Assembly: GCF_009389715.1 (NCBI RefSeq)
Contig: NC_052404.1
Span: 8,330,745 to 8,394,744, forward strand
DNA from: Phoenix dactylifera
Taxonomy: Eukaryota > Streptophyta > Magnoliopsida > Arecales > Arecaceae
Length of the DNA stretch: 64,000 bases
Reading direction: 5' to 3'
A program made the translations under genes and the position numbers. The notes under the pieces are model-generated. The model saw only the letters and a program-made list of their open reading frames with translations. It ran no database searches and was not told the DNA's origin. Shown here in pieces: positions 50,401 through 61,513 of this stretch (position 1 is its first letter; every line of letters begins with the position of its first letter).

Positions 50401-53400
50401 CAGATTTGAGGTTGTCAAATTAAGAAAGACATTATCCAAGCCTCAATGCAAAATTGAAAATTACACATGACTGCTTATATTTTGAACAATTATCCTAGAT
50501 ATGGAAAGACTAATTCCTGGTACTAATTTATTTTCATAATTTGACCATACTTTGTCGCGCTTGTGTGTGTGTGTGCACACAGGGTAAGACTTGGAATCAT
50601 CACATAGTTTTCACTGAGGCAAAGGTCAATGTTGTGACCTAGAACTATCATTGATCACGTCTATAGGTATATGCTCAATACAAGGATCTACTTACCCATG
50701 TAGCTGATACTGGTCTGACTCACCCAATATATTCTCTCGTGGACTTGATAGGTAATGGGTATTGAAGAAAGAAATACAAAAACATACATTTGAGCTGGTA
50801 CAATGGAGCGATGAGTAACAAGTCACTCGCAATGACCATGAGTACTTTTTAAAGCAAAACCACATTCGCTCATCTCCACCTTCCTCAGGTTAGTAATCCC
50901 TAAAAAGGCCACCATTAGCATTTATGGCCTCATAATACATATTTTACCTACATTCAAAATGAAGGAGCTGGCTTACCAAAAGGTTCCTATTAAATTTTGG
51001 TATGGGTGCTCAAAGATTCCTTCTCTTGCACCTGATCATCCTGCTTGCCAGACTTCAAAACCGACCCTGCTCTAGATACCACTCTTGAGCTCGTTACTAA
51101 AATTTTGGACTTGGTTTGTGGTTCCACACAAGGAAGCCACATATACTGCTAGCACTATTGATATGAAAGAATGACTCCTTCCCTATATGGCATATAAAAG
51201 ATGATAAGTTAGGTAAGAGATTAGTACTGCCTCACATACTATGTAGATTGCTTTAGGTAGCAATCAAAGTGGCAAAACTCAAAGGGCTGATCCCTCTTCA
51301 ACAACTACCAACAAAATGAATAGTTGAGTACCTAATATTTAAAATCAAACCTAATAAAAATTAATAATCAGGTAGTTCTACAGCTTGTTTAAATTAAGCA
51401 ATGACAAACGAGATGCCTCATTACCTCCCACCTTCTGATATTCTTGAGCATCCCTTATCTTATTGATTTTCTTATCCACCACCATGAAAAAGGCAGCACT
51501 AGAATATCAAATTAGAGATGTCAGATCATCAAACACAGGTGCAGAGGCTGTACAAAGGAAATTCAATTAAATAAGCATATTATCATGAACTAGGACCAGA
51601 TCATATCACCAATGCTCTCCCAGGTATGTAAAATATGTGATCTGCTTATTTAAAATTCCTCTGAACCCAAGGGTTGCACCATAAAAAGTTCTTGTTTGTC
51701 CAGAAAAAGCCTACCACAAGAACACCTTAATTTACTTCTAAAGTACTAGTCAAAGGAAGCAGGATCTACCAATAATATCACTAAAAAAGATCTTCCAAAA
51801 TTTAATTTTACGCATGTAGCCCACACTGATTACAACCAAATCTCTCCCTCACACACTTCTGAATCACCCAGCTTGTCAATGACCATACCAAACTTCACGT
51901 TACCTACTCACTCCAAAAAAAAAATTCAAAGTTGTGTTGAAAGAAACAAAAAAGAAATAGAAGGAACAGCTGAATTTATCTTGCACCAGATATCCCCACG
52001 ACTTTCTTAAAGAAGCCCTTCAGCATCATCCAATGCCTTCCTGCTTTCCGCACCATTTAGGCATGTCGCTTGGTGAGTTATAAGTAAACATGAAATGGAG
52101 CAAGTTCCTTTTTCTTAATCGACAGGCCCCAAAAGGATTGGTGCATGATCCAGCATAGGTCATAAAAGTTGCAGCAGCCATCTTCCAATTAGCATAAATG
52201 AGAAAGCATCTAGTCTTTGAAGGCTGCTTTTTAGTGGATATTACAAAACAAAATTTCCCGCATCGAGGGTCAAATTAACAAGATCAAATGTCACATAAAA
52301 GTAGCCTCTCATAAACTTAGTCACTTCAAATTAACCTATTCTTTCAGACAAGAATCTAGAGACATCACGACACTGCAATGACACCAGAAGTTGTTTCATA
52401 CTTTCTTTTACCTATGACATCCTTGAGATCTCCCCAGAAAAAGAGGCTTTCACTCCAGATACTAGGGGATTCGCGCTAGGAAGAATGTTCACAAACGCAT
52501 AGCTGTCAGATATGAAATAAGGAAGATCATAAACTGTCAAAACCACTTTCCTATATATGCACTTTGTCAACATTTCTAGTTGAAACCATCAGCCTGTCCT
52601 ATGGCATCCTTACAGCTCCTACAACAAAGAGATTCCAACACTAACTGCACTATGTGGTCTATATATTCTTTAAGCATAATCAGAAAGTTTTACTCAAAGA
52701 ACAGGCATTCCTTAATGACCTTTTACAATCATTTCATCGCATACTTTGAACTATTCAAATAAATAGGACAGCTATAATATGCTTTTTAGGTTTTTCTTTA
52801 ATCCTGTTTAATGATCAGTAAATATATAACATCCGAGGAAAGCTGTGGCTTAAAATTGCATCCAACCTGTAGTCAAGTCCCGGGATGAAAGCCTTCCATG
52901 GGCACATGCAGTCAATACAGCTTCAAGAACAAAGGGAACAGCTTCCAGAAACTCCCATGCAGGAAATGTGGGCCTTTGATGAGCATCTTCTGTTGTATTT
53001 ACAGGTGATCCACTTATAGTGTTACTGGAAGTTGACGAAGGATTACCAGAAACAGTTCCAGCTTTAGTCATTTTTCGATAAATCATCTTCAAAATCTTAT
53101 TGGCAACTTGATGAACTGGATTTTTATTACATAGGCCAGAAAGAGTTGAGGCTATGCAAGCTTGATTTTGAAAGTACCAAGCTCGTAGCTTTGGAAATGA
53201 GTCGATATACACAGGCTGACTTGGTGTTGAATGACGTGGATCTGTGATACCGTCCATCCTACCCACAGCACTAGAATTTTGCAAAGCAATGCGACTGTTG
53301 CGCATCAACAAGAGACAGTCCAGAGTCAATTCTGACCTAACAGGGCCTCCACGACCAGCCATACAGTGTTCCTGAGGAGGTTTATAAAATTTCCATAAGC

Positions 53401-56400
53401 GAAGGAGAAAGAGAAATGCACATGAGAAGACCGCATAAACGGAAGTCTCATCAGACATGCTTGATCTATGATTGGGTGGGGGTGGTAGCGACCCAAAGGC
53501 CTCACAAAGTGGCATCAAAGCGGCTGCAACTTCTGGAATCTGCAGATAGCATCGATCTATGTCACTGAAGAAGAAGAAGAAGAAGAAGAAGAAATTGCAA
53601 GTTCACAGTTGAACAAGAAGTTGTCATTCTTCTTTTGGGTATAAATCACTTGACACGAGAGTATGAAATAAAAAAGGTGGATGACATAATTAGGACTAAA
53701 TTATGCTTATAAAGGAATGTCTTGTTAAGTTTGTCTTACAATAAACTTGGAGGTAATTGATTTATATTGTCCTAACCTAGAGCTAACTCAAATAATCCAA
53801 TTACATTTGTGGAAAGACAGTATCCAGAACCAATACATGAACTTCTCACATGTTAAAAAAGATTGCATGAAATATTTGTAACTAGACCATATACGAGAAT
53901 ACAAACGAGCAACTCATTAACTAAAGACAGCAAAAGTTGCATGCATTTTTATGTAAAATTTAAATACTGAGAGAAGCATATGCATAATAAAGCAAAACTA
54001 ACCGGAAACGATGAAGAATTATGAGAGTAGCATATATTGCATAAGAGTGCTCTACTTACCATGCCAAATAAAGAGAGGATATGAACAATATCTCCACAAG
54101 ATACTCCAAATAAAATAGCACTAAGCATGGGCATGTGACCAATTAAATGACTCCCACTTCCAGATACTGAAGGATTAGGAGGCACAGATGGAGACAGTAA
54201 CTTGATCACAATGTGCACCACATGCTCCTGAAACATAAAAGAGATTGGGTTAATAGAAATAACAAGTTAATAGCTAACGACTAAAACTGCCAAAGAAAAA
54301 TGGACGACATAACTTAGTGCAGGTTATACTGCATCAATACTATAAGAGGCTCCAAACTGTAATAATGCCTCAGATTTCGAGGATAGATCAAGATGTTGAA
54401 AGATGAAATCACCAGAAGACGTTCACAACTAGAAGGCATCTTAAGGTGTAACCATCAAGTCTTGATTCGGATGATTCGGAGTTCAATACTAAGGGAAAAA
54501 ACTAGAAACTATAATGTTTACCATGCAATTTCTAGAGTTCAATTTGGAAGGCCATATTTCATCAAAACAATACATAGTGTTCTACCTGAATATTCCAGCC
54601 ACGAACAAGGGATGCACCACATAGAATCTTTGCAGCAGCTGATTTTTCTTCTTCTGATCCATTTAGTGCTATATTGTACAGTTTCTCCAGTTCCACCACA
54701 CTAAAGCAGAAAAAAAAAAATCATATATCCAAGTAAAGGTCACAACCATAAGATCCATTAAACAACCGTGTGCATAGTTAAAATCCAATAATAGAAGTAT
54801 GCATGCCTATTCTGTACCAAATCTATCTTGTTAGGATTCCTTTGAAATACCTTGTAGCAGGAGTTACCATAAGAGCATTTTTAAGCGAACCATTTAGTGG
54901 AGCTCCCTCCATAAAGGTTGTCCAAGGGGACTCTTGAACTAACAGTGAATCCTTTGATGGGGCAGAAGGAACCACATAGCCAGGCCAAAAATAAGCAGAT
55001 GTATCGATCAAGTTTCTTGCAATGCAGGCTTCAACTATAAGATGCAGCATGTTTCCAACTGAAAAGGCAATAAATTGTTGGTTACAAGCAAATATTTAGA
55101 ACCTGTCCAAGGAGTATTTAGGAGATAACAGGTAGCATAAAAGATTTTAACCAAAGTACTCTAAGGAAAAGCAGAGCTATTATTCTGATATATAGCTCTA
55201 TGCAAGGTCCATATTACCGGTGTGTAGCACCGCGCATCAGGCGCACCATACAATACCGGTGCCAAACCAATACTCAATACCAAGGGTGCACCGAGTGTCG
55301 GTACACCAAACCGATCCCTATACCGGCCGTACAAAAAGCTAATCAAGAAACAGAATCAGGTGCTTCATGGCATACAAGAATTTCCTTACCTAGAGGAAAC
55401 ACAATTCTCTATTCTCATTAAAAAGTTCTACCTATTCCCAAGCTCTCATGGTTTGCCAAATTGACCATTACAAACAGAGATTAAAGAGAGTTTTGCTTCT
55501 CACTAAAATGTTGGTTGATCAATTGATGAACTTCACTGGCATGACTAGACTCTTTTCTGCAACCTTGTCATTTATATCTGAATGTGTAAGTTCATATATG
55601 GATCTACTTATATGGAGAAAATTTGATGATACAAAAATGTTGTATTAATCAGAACCAAGCAAGATTCCTGCTAGATTTATCTAGCGAGGAAAAGAATAGG
55701 CATAAAGAAAGTCTTAAGTTTCATCAAGGCAACCAACTCATTCATGATTTTCTAGATATATGAATCATGTTTCCCTTTCTTTCCTTTATTTATTATTTTC
55801 CGGTCTAGTAAAAGCCTACTCACTGACACAAAGCAATTCAACTCCATGACCAAAAGAATTGTCACTTCTACTCAGACATTTGTCCTTCTTTCAACTACAA
55901 TTTTCAACAAAGAAAGATGCAAATAAGTCAACCTTACAAAACAAGCTAACTTGCTTTTACAGAAGAATTTTTGTAATTGGGAATGCCGAGATTACCACAT
56001 CCTGTCTTTAAATTAGAAACGAAAGCTGCTGCTTTTGAAGCTGCACTGTTAGCTGCATTGACCACTGATGGAGGCGGCAATAGAAGCCCAGAAAACAGGC
56101 CTAATACCTGAAGAGAGGATACTAATCCATGTTTTCTAGAAGCAAGATTATTTTCTTCAGCTCCATTTCCATAGCTTCTGGTTATGCCTTTGCTTATAAG
56201 AGATGGCATTTCATATTCCTCCTTCACAAGAGGAACAATTGACAAAGGGACAATAGACAATAGCATGCATAGTCGTGCATCAAGATGAGGTATAGGTCCT
56301 TCCAAAGGCTCGCGATCCTGCTTGTGAACAAGAAAGATAACAAATATTGACAAATGGATTAATACATTATTTAAACAAATCACTTTGCCATGAAGGCAAA

Positions 56401-57453
56401 CAAGCATAAAGAAAGAATCATCTCAACTCGTTGTATAAGTCGAAGAGATGAAATCCAGAGAGCTTGAAATGTCTCTTGCCAGCTTGCTTGATTAATTACT
56501 TTGAGTGACTTGGTCAGCTCTGATCAAAAGAAGAGTACAGGTCACTTCTGCTATAGAATAACTTAAAAATCCTACAAGTAGGAACACTAGAAAAGAAATA
56601 GCACAGAACAAATGTTAAACAGAAAACACCTGTAAGTATTTCAATGGCAGAAACAGTATGGAGTTGCCTCCCATCCATTGCATTCTCCATAAACATATCA
56701 AAAGAAATCCAACAAGCAGCCCTACTGGCTCCAGAACTGTTGCATGAAAGGTAGCTACTGGGCCCAGCATCAACCATAACTCCAAGAAGCTGATGCTTAT
56801 TTAACTGGTATTCCCAATCCATAGCCTTCTGTACATTTGCAGACAAGCTATCTAAAATATGATTTGCAGATAGTAAAGCCTGTGAGGCCGATTTATGTGA
56901 TTCAATAAACTGCAGTCTCTCCAGTAGACCATTGAACTTTTCAGGCCTAGGCTTGCAGGAAAATATTTATTAGTAACTTCTCTTAAAAATTCATCATATA
57001 GAATCAAGTTGAAACAAGTTAAATGGGTTAAACAGGTTTTGAACGAGTTAAACAGTTCTTAAACAGATTAAACTGGTCTAACGGTTTAAGTCATGACCCG
57101 ACCCAACTATTAAATGGGTCAAAATGCATTAAATGAGTCAAGACTCTAAACCTAAACCCAAATTGTTTAATAGATGGGTTTGGTCAGGTCGCCCGTTTAA
57201 ACAAAAACTATTAATGCCAAACTTGAACTTGCTTAAAACGAGTTGATTGTGGTTCAGGCATAAATTACCACCCCTAAGATACCGGTACAGAGTCCGTTAC
57301 CAAGAGTTAGAAGTTAGAACATTGGTAGATAGCACATATATAGCCCTGAATTTCGATAAGTATGCAAGCAATAGTATTACATATCGCCCACAATACAATA
57401 AATTAAATGGCAAAAGTATAGTATGCAAGAAATTCAGTCAAGTTATTTACTAT

Positions 57454-57487
<34 letters not shown>

Positions 57488-58479
57488 AATTTGGTCACCA
57501 CGCCCAGCTATAATTTAGGTGTTCTAGGATTTTTAATCGTTGTTTCAATGGCATACATATGGTTTATTCCATATGCTTAATTTCATGGAGGTCATGATTC
57601 CATCTCAGTCATCCAAAACAATGTTTCAATCTCTCTTCCCGTTTTATCAATAGTGCAAGACATATATGCAGCTACTTTACCAATTACTATTATGAACTAA
57701 AATGTAATAAAACTAATGCCTAAAGAGATATAAAAGTTTCAAATCATCATAATGAACAGAGATACTATGGGAAGGAAAAAGGCACGCGCATGCACAAGAG
57801 CGAGAGAGAGAGAGAGCGTACATATTGAGATAGATGAGACGAAGAAAAAGTTTGGCCCTTTTATTTGAAGTAATTTTTTCAACCACCTCTATAGCCAAAA
57901 GAACATTAGTTCTACGTAACTGTTCACGATGCTTGTTCCGCTTCTCATCTGAACTTCCTCTAACATCTATGTCCATAACTTGATGTCCTTCATCAGCATA
58001 AAAGTCGCCATGTTTATATCTGAACGTCAACTGCAAACCACAATCTTCTAGCGTGCAGTCAATCAAACTTGTTATGACACTCAAGATGGACAAAACCACC
58101 ATATGTCCAAAATCCATTTGGTGAACCCCATATGCATGCGAAAGCTGTAGAGCATCATCAACAGATTTAATTATCCTGCAAAAGAGATAATTATTGCATA
58201 GGATCAATCTGTCACAGGATGCAGCCACACCAGCTATGGAAACCATTTAACTAGAATGCTAAGCATTTCTGGATCAAACAAATATGAAGGAGAGTAAGAT
58301 ATATGGTAGCCAGGAGCTGAACAATTCATGAACATGAAATATTACGTTTCGAGTGAAAATGCAGTCCCCAAACATTGTCAAGAAGATATAAGCAAAAAAG
58401 CAGGCATGCGAAAGCTGAAGCTGGCTAAAATGGTAACAGGTTTTTTTAAATGGAATGCTCTCAGATCTCTCTCTATCAA

Positions 58480-58511
<32 letters not shown>

Positions 58512-61355
58512 CTAAAAACACTTCTTTTTTCTTCTTTTCTTTTGGCATGAGTGGCACCTGTGAATTTGCAAAACCAGTTCACTCACCTAGATAACGGGGT
58601 GTCTTTCCACTGATGTAGCCAGGACTTTACACATTTCAAGAGCATAACTTGAAGCCCAAGCAAACTCTACTCAACTTTCTCTTGCAAAGTATGCGTAGTA
58701 TTAGTTCCATCACAGGCCTACTCCTCGGACAAATCAAGTACTAAGGGTACTTTATCCGGATTGGGTTGGAAGCAGGTTTTGAAAGTCCTTTGTTTTGTGA
58801 CTGATTGCGAGTTTTCACAAGGATAACTATGATATGGAGGGGACTTCATATTTATCAAGTACAGCATCTAAGCAAACTTTGACATCTCCACCTATGACTA
58901 GCGATCAAATGATTCAAAATTTATTACTGCAAGGGGCAATGGGGTGTTTGACCATAAATATAGAAACTGTCTTCTTGAAGCGATTATGCAGTTCCATGAA
59001 AACCAATTATATGCTAGATCTTAACCATGTTGAAAGAAGAGAGTGGATATGGTCTTTTGAAAATCTGTCCTATTGCCAAATACAACTCACATAGATGAAT
59101 ACTTATCGGAAGATAGCATCTTCCACCACAACTAGTCCAGAGGTACATCCTTCTACGCTGATTTGTTTTGCAAATTTGCAATTTTGCCTCAGATGTTATA
59201 TTCTTGACAATTATGGGCCCTGGTTTCAAGCCTTCTATCCCCATGAGTAACAGTTAAACCCCAACAATGCCTAAGAGCACTTCTTGGAAAGGTTTACAAA
59301 CACTGGAAAAAGCATGAACTATTGGCTCAGATTATTTTTTTTTTTAACGATTCTTCTTTGTTGAAGCATCACCCAATAAGTAGACTGAGTAAATTTAACA
59401 AAGCAGAATGTCCTGCAAAGCTTATGAGACATGATTGACTTCGATGCAACCATATCCTAACTGCACTTTCAAACACCACGACATCAACCATTACACAACT
59501 TGAGGTAGCAATTGGAAAAAAGAAAATGAAAATTTGGGCAAAAAAATATCAGTAATAAAAAGCATCATAGGGAAACATTAAGCACAGATGGTGGTGGCTT
59601 CTAGGTGTATCCACTAAGTCAAATCATCTCACTAGAACTTACTCGATGTAGTGTGGAACGAGTGGTCAAGTTACAAACACTGGTAGTTAGTTAAAAGCCT
59701 CCATCACTGAGGATATACCTCATTTCTTAGATATAAGCAAGATTTTCCTTTTCGAGTACCTTAGGACAATGCTTCAAATTAGAGGAGTGGCTAAGGTAAA
59801 ATTGTAGCAACAAATAGATTTTTAAAGCAATCAATTATTATGAACCCAAACCTTAGATCCCTGAGTTCTGAGAAACTAGTGACTTGCTACATTTGTGAAA
59901 AAGCAAGGACTTGCGATCAATAAATACTACAGCATCAAGAACATACACCAAAAGCACAAAATTATCAAAGGATAGAGTGGTGCACCAAATCCCCACAATG
60001 ACCAAGCCAGCCTCTGATAACGTGTTTGAAGGGTAACTAAACTCTAATTTATATTAGAATACTGTGATTGTTGACCAACTGGTGCAAAAATAGCAGTGCC
60101 CCATCCACATCAACTCTAAATGGTCCACCTTTTTCAGGTTTCACTCAGGAAGGAGAAATAAACAAGAACATTGCAACCACAGCAGTCAATGGCAGAATAC
60201 AAGTTGACTTCAAGAAGAGGGTCTTGAAGGTACAATGACCCATAACTAAAGCAGTGATCATGAAAAAAATATTGAAAATATCTTTTTCCTCTATTTTTGT
60301 ACAGCGAACAATCATGTACCTAAAACACACTGCTCATTTAGAACCCTCCTTCCTTGTACCTGAAAAAAAAAAAAAAAAAAACCCTCCTTCCTCGTACCTG
60401 AAAAAAAAAAAAAAAACCTCCTTCCCTGCACAAAGTTTCTTTGCTTTATTCATTTTCCTTAAGTTCCTAAGACATCTAAAGACATGTCTTGTCAGTTTCT
60501 TCCATTTCGGTTGGCACTTTTCTTCGAGTCTCCTAGCAATCTAAAAACACCGATGGTTGGATTCATGCTTCTTTCCTAGCAATCTAGGCCCCGCTTTGTC
60601 ATGCTTCTTGATATGTTGCTAGCCCTATTTTACTTCTCCCGAAGGGGCGTCTTCTGACAGACCTTAACTAAAGCCAAGATGGGTATAACTCACCCCAAAC
60701 CTACTTTTATTTCCAAAAATAGCTTATCCACAAGAAAATATCATTTTTTTCCAGGCAAAAAATTTCGTTCCCGTCTATGACGAATTAATCAAGGGGGCAG
60801 ATCACTATGTGAACCAAAATCCATCCAGAAGAAGCCAAGAACTTACTTGTCTCTGCAAGAGCCAACCTCGATCGAAAGAGGCGAAAGCGCGTATCGACTC
60901 AAGAGCTCCAGGTACAGCCTGTACGCCTCTGGCTCTGCCCGGCGGTTTGGAATAACCCTGAATCCAACACCGGGAGTCAAGTAGAGCAAAGGAAATCGAG
61001 AACTAAGAATAAAAAAACAAAAAAGGAGATTTGAGGAGAAGTAAAAGGGGTAACCGGCGTACCTGGGGGTGAGGAGGGCGAGGGCGTGGAGGGGGGCGAT
61101 GAGGCGAGAGGCCATGGCCTGGTCGAGAAGCTTCCAGAGGGAAGGCATGTTGTGGGAGAAGCAAAGATTGGAGACGAGGACGTGCCCTAGCTCCGGGCTT
61201 GGGAATCCTAGCCCCTTCTCCTGGACGCACCGGCCCACCTCCACCGCCCGCGCCAGCGGCGGGTCCCCCCGCTCCTCCGACGCCTTCACCGCCTCCATCA
61301 CCCGCCTCTCCAGGTCCCCTCCGCCTCCCTCCGCCGCCTCCTCCGCCACCGCCAT
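47414..61355 (-). CDS. MED33A: Mediator tail subunit 33 (REF4/RFR1 type), 1317 aa, twelve coding exons
   Basis: MED33 is a plant Mediator tail subunit acting in the nucleus; Arabidopsis MED33A/B (RFR1/REF4) restrain phenylpropanoid genes. Exons in order: 61355-61063, 60957-60847, 58175-57822, 56946-56630, 56519-56428, 56317-55996, 55058-54851, 54700-54586, 54227-54060, 53539-52867, 50394-50188, 48507-47414. The sum is 3954 nt with all junctions GT..AG and in frame; 1317 aa fits the family (about 1300). Typical stretches are VKASEERGDPPL.A near the start, FGHMVVLSILSVI and LLGVMVDAGP, NQASWQETFQALWISSLRL, CGASLVRGWN, FLEAVPFVLEAVLTACAHGRLS, MPPMLPLPMAALVSLTITFKLD and QKVRRWHDFIVLS. The protein is helical, repeat-like and without catalytic residues. 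Introns 2, 10 and 12 are 1.7-2.7 kb and hold repeats. A or B paralogue cannot be told apart here. Confidence 0.93.
53567..53594. repeat. GAA microsatellite in MED33 intron 9
   Basis: About nine GAA repeats, a few tens of bases above the exon 10 acceptor, where on the transcript they read as a TTC (pyrimidine) run. Confidence 0.9.
55190..55340. repeat. GTACCGG-related fragment in MED33 intron 6
   Basis: Contains ATTACCGGTGTG, AATACCGGTGCC, GTCGGTACACC and CTATACCGGCCGTAC, the same vocabulary as the elements in mutase introns 5 and 8, in AT-rich intron DNA. Ends are not resolved. Confidence 0.5.
57000..57276. mobile_element. Half of a hAT-like element in MED33 intron 3
   Basis: The right end TACCACCCCTA (ending 57276) is the inverse of TAGGGGTGG, matching the terminal class of the element at 19899-20758. 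The interior shares its GTTAAAC/AATGGGTC word style. No left terminus is visible, so the copy is truncated. Confidence 0.45.
57452..57479. repeat. TA microsatellite in MED33 intron 3
   Basis: About 13 TA repeats. Confidence 0.9.
58481..58511. repeat. CT/CA compound microsatellite in MED33 intron 2
   Basis: A run of CT repeats passes directly into CA repeats. Confidence 0.9.
60344..60428. repeat. Three CCCTCCTTCC units separated by poly(A), MED33 intron 2
   Basis: The 19-bp unit CCCTCCTTCCTTGTACCTG (60344) is followed by 19 A, a second unit with one change (60382) by 16 A, then a partial third unit (60417). Confidence 0.9.
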
Positions 61356-61458
61356 CTCCGCCGGCGCCGGCGCTCGCTGGTTCGCTCCGCCCGTCGCAGA
61401 CGCGCTGCCCTGTTAAATTAACGCTAGAGGAGCAGGAAAGGCATCCCACGGATGTTAC

Positions 61459-61513
61459 AAATTATCATCCGTTCCTTCTTAAATTATCATCCGTTCCCGT
61501 TAAATTATCCTCC
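61459..61513. repeat. Short direct repeats upstream of MED33
   Basis: AAATTATCATCCGTTCC occurs at 61459-61475 and 61481-61497, and a third, changed copy (AAATTATCCTCC) starts at 61502. Spacing is about 21-22 bp. They lie 100-150 bp before the MED33 start codon. Confidence 0.8.
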
